Made by a program: the position numbers and the translations under genes. DNA of 19,922 bases from JBQDBK01 sp052090825 (GTDB lineage: Bacteria > Bacillota > Clostridia > Tissierellales > Peptoniphilaceae): positions 1 to 19,922 of the forward strand of contig JBQDBK010000020.1 in the NCBI GenBank assembly GCA_052090825.1. The letters are read 5' to 3'. How positions within the stretch are numbered: the stretch's first letter is position 1; every line of letters starts with the position of its first letter. This document shows, piece by piece, positions 6,195 through 14,727 of this stretch. The notes below the pieces were generated by a model that saw only the letters and a program-made list of their open reading frames with translations, did not search any database and was not told the DNA's origin.

Positions 6195-8273
6195 ATGGAA
6201 AATATAAAGATTGATAATTTTGGCAAAATGACTTTTAATAAGTCTAAAATGAAAGAGAAACTTCCATATTCAGTTTATTTAAAGTGGAAAGAAGTTGTCA
6301 GAACTAATATGGAACTAGATAGAGAAACTGCTGATACAATAGCTCATGCCATGAAGGAATGGGCTTTGGAAAATGGCGCTACTCATTATTCTCATTGGTT
6401 TTCTCCGCTTAATGGGTTAACAGCTAAAAAACAAGAATCATTTTTGGATAGAACAGATGATTTTGAAGTTATGAATAGATTTTCCGGAAAAGAACTAATA
6501 AAAGGAGAACCAGATGCTTCATCCTTTCCAAATGGTGGGATGAGGTCGACCTTTGAGGCCAGAGGTTATACTTACTGGGATTGCAGTGCAAATTCTTTTA
6601 TACTCGACAAAGTTTTGTATATCCCAACTATTTTTGTATCATTTACAGGTGAGAAGCTAGATAAAAGAGCTCCATTACTGGCTTCCATGAATGAAATTTC
6701 AAAAGAAGCTAGTAGGCTTATGAATTTAATAGAAAAGAAAGAATATACCTATAGAATGAAAGCTAAAATAGGCTTGGAGCAAGAATTTTTTCTTATAGAT
6801 AAAGAACAGTTTTATAAAAGGACAGACTTAAAAAGTTGTGGAAGAACTTTATTTGGGGCAAGACCGCCTAAAGGACAAGAATTAGATGATCATTATTTTG
6901 GGGCAATTCCTAAAAGAGTAATAAGTTTTTATGAAGAAGTAAATGAGAAACTTTGGAGTTTAGGAATTTATGCTAAAACTGAACACAATGAAGTGGCTCC
7001 TTGTCAGTTTGAAATTGCAATTTTATTTGAAAATGCTAACATATCTATTGATGACAATCAGTTATGTATGGATATTTTGAAAAGAACAGCTGATAAGCAT
7101 GGTTTAGTTTGTCTTCTTCATGAAAAACCTTTTAAAGGAGTAAATGGAAGTGGTAAACATAATAATTATTCTTTAGCTACAAATTATGGATTAAATGTTT
7201 TCAATCCTGGAGATAATCCTAAAGAAAATCTTCCTTTTATTTTATTTACAGCTGCAATTGTAAAAATGGTTGATAAGTATCAAACATTACTAAGAATAGC
7301 TTCATCTTCTGTTTCAAATGATTATAGATTAGGTGGAGATGAAGCACCACCAGCAATTATGTCTTTATTTTTAGGTAGGGACATAGAAGATATAATTAAT
7401 TCTATAGCTTACGAAGATTATAAAGCTAAAAATATTAATAAAGAATTTAAAGTTGGTAATTTAGGTATAGTTCCTAAGGATAAATCTGATAGAAATAGGA
7501 CTTCAAGTATTGCCTTTACAGGAAATAAATTTGAATTTAGAATGCTTGGCAGTTCTAAATCAGCAGCAGATTTAAATATTATAATAAACACGGCTATGGC
7601 AAGTGTTATAAAAGAAATGGCTGATAAGCTTGAAAATGTCAAAGAAGAAGATTTAAAAGAAGAATCCTATAAGATAGTTAAAGATATAATTATAAAACAT
7701 GGAAGAATAGTATATGATGGTGATAACTACTCAAATGATTGGATTGAAGAAGCAAAAAGAAGAGGACTTAAAAACTATAAGACTTTTTTTGATGCTTTAA
7801 ATGGTATAAAGAATGAGGATTCTTATAATGTTTTATTAGAAAAAAATATTTTGACTAAAAAAGAGCTAGAGGCAATTTATGAAGTATATTTAGAAGAAGT
7901 TATAAAGTACCATAGTCTAGAAATTAGGATTATTAAAAATATGGTGGCTAAGGATATAGCGCCAGCTGCCATGAATGAAATCAAAGATATTGGAGAAGTT
8001 TTAAAGTTTGTTGAAAATTCAGAATTGAGAAATTTAATGGAAAATTTAAATAGAAATTTGGAGAATTTATTAAGTAAAAGTGAAGAACTTAGGCTTTTAT
8101 ATTCTGACTCAGCAGAAATAAAAGATAGTTATAAAAAGGCTAAATTTTTACAAGAAAATGCAAGAGGACTGATGGAGTCTATTAGAGATATTGCAGATGA
8201 TATAGAAAAGAAAGTTAGTAGAGAAAATTATAAGATACCAACTTATGAGGATATGTTTAATTCATTGATTTAG
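6195..8273 (+). CDS. glnN: Type III glutamine synthetase (GSIII)
   Basis: Makes glutamine from glutamate, ammonia and ATP in the cytoplasm. The 692-residue length and GSIII-specific blocks separate it from the shorter GlnA enzymes: GLEQEFFLIDK (from 193), EHNEVAPCQFE (from 263), EKPFKGVNGSGKHNN (NGSGKHNN from 317), NDYRLGGDEAPPAI (from 375) and RTSSIAFTGNKFEFR. These include the metal- and ammonia-site glutamates and the substrate-binding NGSGKHNN loop. An N-terminal GSIII domain precedes the catalytic core, and a helical C-terminal region (about 560-692) follows. I use the ATG at 6195 with a GGGGG ribosome binding site; the frame stays open back to 6009, but that stretch covers the promoter and leader hairpins. 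Next comes pyrG after 8 bases. Expression is probably limited by the leader terminators. Confidence 0.95.
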   Translation: MENIKIDNFGKMTFNKSKMKEKLPYSVYLKWKEVVRTNMELDRETADTIAHAMKEWALENGATHYSHWFSPLNGLTAKKQESFLDRTDDFEVMNRFSGKELIKGEPDASSFPNGGMRSTFEARGYTYWDCSANSFILDKVLYIPTIFVSFTGEKLDKRAPLLASMNEISKEASRLMNLIEKKEYTYRMKAKIGLEQEFFLIDKEQFYKRTDLKSCGRTLFGARPPKGQELDDHYFGAIPKRVISFYEEVNEKLWSLGIYAKTEHNEVAPCQFEIAILFENANISIDDNQLCMDILKRTADKHGLVCLLHEKPFKGVNGSGKHNNYSLATNYGLNVFNPGDNPKENLPFILFTAAIVKMVDKYQTLLRIASSSVSNDYRLGGDEAPPAIMSLFLGRDIEDIINSIAYEDYKAKNINKEFKVGNLGIVPKDKSDRNRTSSIAFTGNKFEFRMLGSSKSAADLNIIINTAMASVIKEMADKLENVKEEDLKEESYKIVKDIIIKHGRIVYDGDNYSNDWIEEAKRRGLKNYKTFFDALNGIKNEDSYNVLLEKNILTKKELEAIYEVYLEEVIKYHSLEIRIIKNMVAKDIAPAAMNEIKDIGEVLKFVENSELRNLMENLNRNLENLLSKSEELRLLYSDSAEIKDSYKKAKFLQENARGLMESIRDIADDIEKKVSRENYKIPTYEDMFNSLI

Positions 8274-8281
8274 GAGGAAAA

Positions 8282-9877
8282 ATGACGAAGTTTATATTTG
8301 TAACTGGAGGAGTAGTCTCAGGAATAGGAAAAGGCATAGCAGCAGCAAGCATAGGTAGATTATTAAAGGATAGAGGACTTAGTATATTTATGCAAAAATT
8401 CGATCCATATATAAATATAGATCCAGGAACTATGAGTCCTTATCAACATGGAGAAGTTTTTGTAACAAAAGATGGTGCTGAAACTGATTTAGATTTAGGT
8501 CATTATGAAAGATTTATAGATGAGGAATTAACCAAGAGAGGTTCCATTACAACAGGAAAAGTTTATTCTAGAATTATTGAGAAAGAAAGAAGAGGAGATT
8601 ATAATGGAGAAACAGTTCAAGTAATTCCTCACATAACAGATGAGATAAAAAAAGCTGTTTATAAAGCAGCTAATGAATCTGGAGCAGATGTAGTTATAAC
8701 TGAAATAGGTGGTACTGTAGGAGATATAGAATCATTACCTTTTTTAGAAGCCATAAGACAAATTCATGCTGAAAACTCTATAGAAGATGTTTTATTTGTT
8801 CACACTGTTCTAGTACCTAAAATTCCTGGTTCAGATGAATTAAAAACTAAACCAACACAACATTCCTTTAAAGTCCTTATGAGTTATGGAATTAAGGCTG
8901 ATATTTTTATAACAAGAGCAGATGGAGAGATTACCGATTCGATAAAAGAAAAAATTTCTTTATTCTGTGACGTTCCAAAGGAAGCTATAGTAGAGTCAAA
9001 AACAGTTGATCTTATTTATGAGGTTCCTATAGTATTTCATAAACAAGGCTTAGATAAATATATATTAGAAAAATTAAAATTGGTAAATCAGCCAAAATCC
9101 AAGGGCAACTGGTCAAAGATGGTTAATAAATTCAAAGAAGCACAAAAGGAAATTGAAATAGCTTTAGTTGGTAAGTATACAGAATTACATGATGCTTATT
9201 TATCAGTTTCACAAGCTTTATTTGATGCAGGGTATTCTAATGGAGTAAAAACCAAAATAAGATGGATTGATGCTGAAACTTTAAATGAAGATAATTTATC
9301 TAAAACATTTGAGGGAGTTGATGGAATAATTCTTCCAGGAGGTTTTGGAAGTCGAGGAACAGAAGGTATGATTTCAACTAGTAAATACGCTAGAGAAAAC
9401 AACATCCCTTATTTTGGTATTTGCTATGGTATGCAGATTGCTTTAATAGATATTTCAAGACATAAGTTAGCTTTAAGAGAAGCTAATTCTACTGAAATAA
9501 ATCCTGAAACTAAACATCCAGTAGTAGATTTAATGGAAGATCAAAAAACCATAGAAAATCTAGGTGGAACTTTAAGACTTGGAAACTATGATTGTAGTCT
9601 TGAAAAGGATAGTAAAGTTTATAATATGTATAAAGAAGAAAAAATAGTTGAAAGACATAGACATAGATATGAATTTAATAATAATTATAGAGCAGACATG
9701 AGAAAAGCTGGAATTGTATTTTCTGGTATTAATGAAGACTTAGATTTAGTTGAAATAATAGAATTAAAAGACCATAAGTTTTTTGTTGGATGTCAATTCC
9801 ACCCAGAATTCAAATCACGTCCTAATAGAATACATCCTTTATTTGATGGGTTTATTAAAGCTTCTATGACAAAATAA
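8282..9877 (+). CDS. pyrG: CTP synthase
   Basis: Aminates UTP to CTP using ATP and the amide nitrogen of glutamine. The 531 residues comprise an N-terminal synthase domain (about 1-266) and a class I glutaminase domain (about 285-531). The synthase start TGGVVSGIGKG is the nucleotide-binding loop, followed by QKFDPYINIDPGTMSPYQHG and TDLDLGHYERF. The glutaminase triad is C381 (FGICYGMQ), H507 and E509 (QFHPEF); the usual CLGMQ is CYGMQ here. AGGAGG overlaps the end of glnN and serves the ATG. Co-transcription with glnN puts the supplier of glutamine beside a consumer. No pyrG-type C-run attenuator is visible because the gene has no promoter of its own. A strong terminator follows. Confidence 0.97.
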   Translation: MTKFIFVTGGVVSGIGKGIAAASIGRLLKDRGLSIFMQKFDPYINIDPGTMSPYQHGEVFVTKDGAETDLDLGHYERFIDEELTKRGSITTGKVYSRIIEKERRGDYNGETVQVIPHITDEIKKAVYKAANESGADVVITEIGGTVGDIESLPFLEAIRQIHAENSIEDVLFVHTVLVPKIPGSDELKTKPTQHSFKVLMSYGIKADIFITRADGEITDSIKEKISLFCDVPKEAIVESKTVDLIYEVPIVFHKQGLDKYILEKLKLVNQPKSKGNWSKMVNKFKEAQKEIEIALVGKYTELHDAYLSVSQALFDAGYSNGVKTKIRWIDAETLNEDNLSKTFEGVDGIILPGGFGSRGTEGMISTSKYARENNIPYFGICYGMQIALIDISRHKLALREANSTEINPETKHPVVDLMEDQKTIENLGGTLRLGNYDCSLEKDSKVYNMYKEEKIVERHRHRYEFNNNYRADMRKAGIVFSGINEDLDLVEIIELKDHKFFVGCQFHPEFKSRPNRIHPLFDGFIKASMTK

Positions 9878-9897
9878 TAGAAAATATAAAAATTATT

Positions 9898-9931
9898 ATA
9901 ACTCTGGATAAATTTATTCAGAGTTATTTTT
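9898..9931 (+). terminator. Intrinsic terminator after pyrG
   Basis: ATAACTCTG (9898-9906) pairs with CAGAGTTAT (9919-9927), extended inward through GATAAA/TTTATT including one G-U pair, with a T run at 9927-9931. It is almost identical to the terminator at 12067-12102: 31 of 33 bases match. Confidence 0.88.
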
Positions 9932-9978
9932 ATCTAAATAGATATATTAATTTAAATCTACCGCAAACAGGAAAACGA

Positions 9979-10007
9979 TTGACAAATTTTATTTTAAAAT
10001 ATATAAT
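9979..10007 (+). promoter_or_regulatory. Perfect-consensus sigma-A promoter of the dipeptidase gene
   Basis: TTGACA (9979-9984), 17 bases, TATAAT (10002-10007), all matching consensus. Transcription should start about 10013-10015, directly at the GGAGGT (10015-10020), so the leader is extremely short. High expression is expected, as for surface-layer proteins. Confidence 0.85.
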
Positions 10008-10026
10008 TTCCCCGGGAGGTAATATT

Positions 10027-12060
10027 ATGAAAATAAAGAATAAAATTTTAGCTTTAACATTAGGTTTTACAATGGCATTTGGATTAGCTGAAAGTGCATT
10101 TGCCTGTACTGGAGTTATAGTCGGGAAAGATTTGACTACAGATGGAAGTTTTATTTATGGAAGAACAGAAGATTATGAGAGAAATAGAACCATGAGACTT
10201 GTTGTACATCAAAAGGGAGAATTTAAAAAAGGAGACAAACTTGTTGATGTTAATAATGGGTTTGAATACATACACCCTGAAGATAGTTTGAAATTTTTTT
10301 CAACACCAGATTCGACTAAGAAACCAGAAGGCATGGAAAAAGGAGTATATGATGCAGCAGGATATAATGAGAAAGGTGTAGGAATATTTTGTACTGTATC
10401 AGCTAATTATTCTGAAGACATTGAAAAAGTTGATCCATATATAAAAGATGGAGTAAATGAAGCATCAATGACAACGTTTATACTAGCTCATTCAAAAACT
10501 GCAAGAAATGCAATAGAAATTTTAGCTAAAACAATTGATGAAAAAGGTGCATCTATGGGAGATATTGTAGCTTTTGGAGATAAAGAAGAAGTTTGGTATA
10601 TGGAAATTTATTCAGGACATCAATATGTAGCAATAAAATATCCTAATGATAAATTCAGTGTTTTCCCAAATGCTTATTGGCTAGGTGGAGTAGATTTAAA
10701 TGATAAAGAAAATGTAATAGCTTCTAAAGATATAGTTAAAGTAGCCAAAGAAGCAAAAACTTATACTGAAACTAAGGAAGGTCTAATGGATATGGCAGCA
10801 TCTTATGGGCCTAAAGAATTAAAAGACAGCAATAGATCAAGAATTTGGTCTGGGATACATCATTTAGATCCTAATTCAGAAGTAAAATATGATTCAGAAG
10901 ATTTTGAATTATTAAATTCTTTATCAGATAAAAGTGAAAAGATAGATATTAAAGATGTATTAAATTTAATGAGAAATAGGTTTGAAGGTACAGATTATAC
11001 AGCAGCTGATAGTAGAAAAATGTTAAAAGAAAATCCAAGCTATAAATATCCAATAGGTAATATTAATACTATGCAAGCACATATTTTCCAAATAAAAGAA
11101 AGCTATCCAAAAGAAGCTCCTGGAGTAATGTGGATGACATTAGGAAGTCCTCTTAATATACCATTTATTCCAGTATTTGCAGATATAAATTCTTCAACAA
11201 ATGAATTTAGTAATGATAGTGGCATATATGATGATAACTCATATTATTGGGTAGCTAGCTCGGTAAATGATTTAGTAAGTTCAGATAGAGCTCATTTGGG
11301 AAATTCAACAAGAGAGAGAGTTCTAGCTTTTGAAGATGAAATAATTAAAGACTTTTCTAAAAATGAAGAAAAATGGATTAAATTATATTCTGAAGATAAA
11401 ACCAAAGCAGGGGAGTTCTCAACAAATTTAGTAAATGGATATTCAGATAAGGCATTTAAATTTGAAAAAGATTTAAGTGAGGAATTATCAAAAGTATCTA
11501 AAGTAGATATATATGGTCATTGGGCTAATGAAGCTATATTAAAAAATTTATCAGAAGGTTTAATGAAGGGAGTCGACAAATTAAATTTTGCTCCAGATAA
11601 TAAAATTACAAGGGCTGAATTCATAACTATACTAGCTAGAAAAGAAAAAGTAGAAACCGACAAGTATAAAGAGATTAAAATGAAAGATATTGAGGAAGAC
11701 AAATACTACACAGAATATATGAATTGGGCAGTTGAAAAGGGAATAATTAAAGGTTATTCTGATAATACAGTAAAAGTTAATGAGAGTTTGACAAGAGAAG
11801 AAATGGCTGTGATATTAGCTAATTACATGAATATGTCAACTAATAATAATTTACTTAAAGAAGTTAAGTCGGAAATAGAATTTAATGATAAAGATAAAAT
11901 TTCTACTTGGGCAACTAATTCAGTAAAACTTTTAACAGATGTAAATATATTAAATGGTAAAAACAATAATGAGTTTGCTCCTAAAGAAAAGGTGACACGT
12001 GCAGAAGTAGCACAAATAATTTATAATATAGATTTATTAAAGGAAAATTCTATAAAGTAA
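10027..12060 (+). CDS. Secreted C69-family dipeptidase with three C-terminal SLH domains
   Basis: A 677-residue exported peptidase. A signal peptide (1-26, ending AFA) is followed at once by C27-T-G, the N-terminal nucleophile expected of family C69 Ntn-hydrolases (PepD-type dipeptidases); signal peptidase cleavage would itself expose the active cysteine. The catalytic domain runs to about 480 and includes YGRTEDYERN near its start. Three SLH domains follow at about 497-540, 554-602 and 619-668, with ITRAEF, LTREEM and VTRAEV motifs, and should bind pyruvylated wall polymer. It probably trims peptides at the cell surface for uptake. ATG at 10027 has GGAGGT 6 bases upstream; a TTG at 9979 in the same frame is the -35 box, not a start. 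The -3 residue is Ala, so this is not a standard lipobox. It stands alone between two near-identical terminators. Confidence 0.9.
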   Translation: MKIKNKILALTLGFTMAFGLAESAFACTGVIVGKDLTTDGSFIYGRTEDYERNRTMRLVVHQKGEFKKGDKLVDVNNGFEYIHPEDSLKFFSTPDSTKKPEGMEKGVYDAAGYNEKGVGIFCTVSANYSEDIEKVDPYIKDGVNEASMTTFILAHSKTARNAIEILAKTIDEKGASMGDIVAFGDKEEVWYMEIYSGHQYVAIKYPNDKFSVFPNAYWLGGVDLNDKENVIASKDIVKVAKEAKTYTETKEGLMDMAASYGPKELKDSNRSRIWSGIHHLDPNSEVKYDSEDFELLNSLSDKSEKIDIKDVLNLMRNRFEGTDYTAADSRKMLKENPSYKYPIGNINTMQAHIFQIKESYPKEAPGVMWMTLGSPLNIPFIPVFADINSSTNEFSNDSGIYDDNSYYWVASSVNDLVSSDRAHLGNSTRERVLAFEDEIIKDFSKNEEKWIKLYSEDKTKAGEFSTNLVNGYSDKAFKFEKDLSEELSKVSKVDIYGHWANEAILKNLSEGLMKGVDKLNFAPDNKITRAEFITILARKEKVETDKYKEIKMKDIEEDKYYTEYMNWAVEKGIIKGYSDNTVKVNESLTREEMAVILANYMNMSTNNNLLKEVKSEIEFNDKDKISTWATNSVKLLTDVNILNGKNNNEFAPKEKVTRAEVAQIIYNIDLLKENSIK

Positions 12061-12066
12061 AAGTAT

Positions 12067-12102
12067 AAAATAACTCTGGATAAATTTATCCGGAGTTATT
12101 TT
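12067..12102 (+). terminator. Intrinsic terminator after the dipeptidase gene
   Basis: A nearly perfect dyad centred between 12084 and 12085 (arm ATAACTCTGGATAAA, one G-U pair) ends in TTATTTTAT. It repeats the pyrG terminator; the two base differences both keep base pairing. Confidence 0.85.
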
Positions 12103-12244
12103 ATATAATTGAAAAATTGTTTTAAAATTTTATGATAATATAAAAAAATTTATTTGAATTTTCGGTTTTTTTAACTTTAAGCTAAGAAAGCATAGAAGAA
12201 ACAATAAATATATTAATAGAAATTAAATTTATATCAAATAGTAA

Positions 12245-12273
12245 TTTACTTAATATTTTATTATATGTATAAT
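12245..12273 (+). promoter_or_regulatory. Sigma-A promoter of the Nudix gene
   Basis: TTTACT (12245-12250) and a perfect TATAAT (12268-12273) are 17 bases apart. The start near 12280 would leave a very short leader. The 12106-12244 stretch before it is A/T-rich and shows no gene. Confidence 0.6.
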
Positions 12274-12290
12274 GGTTATAGGTGGTATAT

Positions 12291-12803
12291 ATGGCTGAAT
12301 ATTGGGATATTTATAATGTAAAAGGTAAAAAGAAAAATAAAATAGTGAGAAAGGGAGATTTTTTAAAAAAGGGTGATTATCATCTTGTAGTCGAAGGGTG
12401 GATAAGAAATTCTCAAGGCTATTTTTTAATTCAAAAAAGAAGTGGAAATAAAAAATTATTCCCTAATAAATGGTATTGTTCTTTAGGCGGTTCGGTACAA
12501 GCTAGAGAAAATCCCAAGGAAGGCCTTATAAGAGAAGCTAAAGAAGAATTGGGAATAGATATATCTAATAATAAAATAAGACTTAAAAGAATAATAGTAG
12601 ATAAGTTTATAATATTTTATATTTATTTAATAGATAGGAATTTTAAAATTGAAAACCTAGATATCCAAGAGGAAGAAGTGGCTGATGCTAAAATTGCTAA
12701 CTTAGAAGAAATAGAGAGAATGATAGATGAGGATGAAATGATTTCATTAGATTATTATCATAAATTTTTTAAGTCAATTGAAAAAATTCCATTTATAGGA
12801 TAA
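12291..12803 (+). CDS. Nudix hydrolase, isopentenyl-diphosphate isomerase/YfcD-like subgroup
   Basis: A 170-residue soluble protein with an exact Nudix box (G-x5-E-x7-R-E-U-x-E-E-x-G-U) at 67-89, from G67 through E73 and R81-E82 to E85-E86-L-G-I. The start WDIYNVKGKKKNKIVRKG and the HLVVEGWIRN and RSGNKKLFPNKWYCSLGGSV stretches resemble the IDI-like Nudix subgroup, whose members include isopentenyl-diphosphate isomerase and the uncharacterised YfcD type. The substrate, some nucleoside- or prenyl-diphosphate, cannot be assigned. I choose the ATG at 12291 with AGGTGG 5 bases upstream rather than the in-frame GTG at 12282 inside that motif. It appears monocistronic, with its own promoter and a terminator at 12881. 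Confidence 0.88.
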   Translation: MAEYWDIYNVKGKKKNKIVRKGDFLKKGDYHLVVEGWIRNSQGYFLIQKRSGNKKLFPNKWYCSLGGSVQARENPKEGLIREAKEELGIDISNNKIRLKRIIVDKFIIFYIYLIDRNFKIENLDIQEEEVADAKIANLEEIERMIDEDEMISLDYYHKFFKSIEKIPFIG

Positions 12804-12880
12804 AATTATCAAATAATATTTTAACTTGCTATATTTTATTAACATATATTTATGAAGTTTTAAAGAAGTATTCTGTAAAA

Positions 12881-12908
12881 TGGTCTCTTATTCTTAGAGA
12901 CTATTTTT
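12881..12908 (+). terminator. Hairpin plus T run between the Nudix gene and cysS
   Basis: TGGTCTCT (12881-12888) pairs with AGAGACTA (12896-12903, one G-U) over a 7-base loop, followed by five T residues. It may end the Nudix transcript, or act as a leader hairpin for cysS if TAAAAT (12876-12881, no clear -35) is the cysS -10 box. Confidence 0.6.
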
Positions 12909-12925
12909 ATATATGGGAGGAAATT

Positions 12926-14323
12926 ATGAAGCTATACAATACATTGACAAGGAGAAAAGAAAAATTTGAACCATTAGAGGAAGGTAAGGTTTCAATGTAT
13001 AATTGTGGACCAACAGTTTACAATTATATTCATGTAGGAAATGCTCGTCCTTTATGTGTATTTGACACTCTTAGAAGATATTTTATTTATAAAGGATTAG
13101 ATGTTAAATTTGTTGTTAATTTTACTGATATTGATGATAAATTGATAAATAAAGCTAATGATGAGGGTATTAGTGTTAAAGAAGTAGCTGAAAGATATAT
13201 AGAAGAATTTAAAATAGATGCAGGGGGACTTCACCTATATGATTATGAAACCCTAAATCCAAGAGCTACAGAACATATTAATGAAATCATAGATTTTATT
13301 CAAAAGTTAATTGATAAAGATGCTGCTTATGTATCTGAGGGTGATGTATATTTTGATATAAATGCTGCAAAAGAATATGGGAAATTATCTAATAAAAAAT
13401 TAGAAGATTTAATTAGTGGTGCTAGAGTTGACGTATCAGATATAAAGAAGAATCCTGCAGATTTTGCCTTGTGGAAATCTAAAAAAGAAGGAGAACCATT
13501 TTGGAAAGCGCCTTGGGGAGAAGGTAGACCTGGTTGGCATATAGAATGTTCTGTAATGGCAAAAACTTTATTAGGTGATACTATTGATATACATTCTGGT
13601 GGAGAAGATTTACAATTTCCTCATCATGAAAATGAGATAGCTCAATCTGAAACTTGCAATGATAAAACTTTTGCTAGATATTGGTTACACAATGGAATGA
13701 TAACTATAGAGAATGAAAAGATGTCTAAGTCTAAAGGTAACTTTTTTACAGTTAGAGAAGTATCGGAAAGTTTTGATCTTGAAATATTGAGATTTTTCTT
13801 ATTAGGAGCTCACTACAGGTCTCCGATAAATTTTTCTAGAGATATAATGATTCAGACGAAAAACTCTCTAGAGAGAATTTATAATGGTAAAGATAAGTTA
13901 GAAAGTCTTTTAAATAAAACTATTGAGAAAGAATTAGATGATAAAGATAAGGAATATATGAAACAGATAGAAAAAGAAGTTGAGTTTTTTGAAAGATCAA
14001 TGGAAGATGATATAAATACTGCTGACGCCATTACCGCCATTTTCAATATTGTAAAACTTGTAAATACAAATTTAAATGAAGATTCAAACTTATTGATAGT
14101 AAGAAAAAGCCATGAAGTTCTTTTAAAACTAGCTAAAGTATTGGGAATTTTAGAGATGAAAAAAGAAGACCTTGAATCTGAAGTAGAAAATTTAATCAGG
14201 GAAAGAGAAGAAGCTAGAGCTAATAAAGATTTTAAAAGAGCTGATGAAATAAGAGACTTGCTTTTAGAAAAAAATATTCAAATTGAGGATACTAGGGATG
14301 GTACTAAATGGAAAAAGATTTGA
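12926..14323 (+). CDS. cysS: Cysteinyl-tRNA synthetase
   Basis: A class I synthetase that charges tRNA-Cys. At 465 residues it is of normal length. The HIGH-type motif is HVGN (36-39), the KMSKS loop is K265-S269, and the Zn2+ ligands that discriminate cysteine from serine are all present: C27, C208, H233 and E237, matching the spacing of the E. coli enzyme. The C-terminal helical anticodon domain ends with LIREREEARANKDFKRADEI as in the family. GGAGG precedes the ATG at good distance. It heads a tightly packed operon and overlaps mrnC by 16 bases. A short leader without a T-box suggests that it is not tRNA-Cys-sensed here. Confidence 0.97.
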   Translation: MKLYNTLTRRKEKFEPLEEGKVSMYNCGPTVYNYIHVGNARPLCVFDTLRRYFIYKGLDVKFVVNFTDIDDKLINKANDEGISVKEVAERYIEEFKIDAGGLHLYDYETLNPRATEHINEIIDFIQKLIDKDAAYVSEGDVYFDINAAKEYGKLSNKKLEDLISGARVDVSDIKKNPADFALWKSKKEGEPFWKAPWGEGRPGWHIECSVMAKTLLGDTIDIHSGGEDLQFPHHENEIAQSETCNDKTFARYWLHNGMITIENEKMSKSKGNFFTVREVSESFDLEILRFFLLGAHYRSPINFSRDIMIQTKNSLERIYNGKDKLESLLNKTIEKELDDKDKEYMKQIEKEVEFFERSMEDDINTADAITAIFNIVKLVNTNLNEDSNLLIVRKSHEVLLKLAKVLGILEMKKEDLESEVENLIREREEARANKDFKRADEIRDLLLEKNIQIEDTRDGTKWKKI

Positions 14324-14727
14324 AATTTTTAAATGTTTCAAAGGAATATAATGAAAAAAATATTAGAGAATTATCACCTTTAAGTTTAGCTTTTTTAGGA
14401 GACGCTGTATATGAGTTATTAGTTAGGACTTATCTATTAAATAAAAATAAAAATCCTAAAAGGCTTCATATAGAAGCAATAGACTTTGTAAAGGCAAAAG
14501 CACAAGCTGAGTCTATGAAGAGGATTTTAGGAATTTTAACCGAAGAAGAAATATCTATTTATAAAAGAGGTAGAAATGCAAAATCTCATACAATGCCTAA
14601 AAATGCAGAAGTTTCTGATTATAGAGAGGCCACTGGTTTTGAAAGCTTACTGGGATATCTCTATTTACTGAAAAGAGAAGATAGAATAATAGAAATCTTT
14701 AAAAGAATTGAGGAGAGTAAAAAATGA
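14308..14727 (+). CDS. mrnC: Mini-ribonuclease III (MrnC)
   Basis: A 139-residue RNase III catalytic domain without the double-stranded RNA-binding domain; in B. subtilis it trims the ends of 23S rRNA precursor. The signature LAFLGDAVYELLVR carries D32 and E36, and GFESLLGYLYL supplies E112, giving the acidic cluster that binds Mg2+. RGRNAKSHTMPKNAEVSDYREATG is the family-specific middle block. The gene begins inside cysS (16-base overlap, different frame) with a GGGATGG-like ribosome binding site in cysS coding sequence, so translation is probably coupled. It overlaps thyX by 4 bases. The cysS-mrnC pairing is conserved in Firmicutes. Confidence 0.95.
   Translation: MEKDLKFLNVSKEYNEKNIRELSPLSLAFLGDAVYELLVRTYLLNKNKNPKRLHIEAIDFVKAKAQAESMKRILGILTEEEISIYKRGRNAKSHTMPKNAEVSDYREATGFESLLGYLYLLKREDRIIEIFKRIEESKK

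Noticed and set aside
9979..10026. Earlier TTG start for the dipeptidase gene
   Set aside because: That TTG is the -35 box; the ATG at 10027 follows GGAGGT and starts a proper signal peptide.
10102..10110. Lipobox making the dipeptidase a lipoprotein
   Set aside because: The residues before Cys27 are AFA, lacking the Leu-type -3 residue, and Cys27 is explained as the C69 nucleophile.
12804..12925. T-box leader for cysS
   Set aside because: The space is too short and shows no T-box sequence or specifier/antiterminator pair; only a simple hairpin is present.
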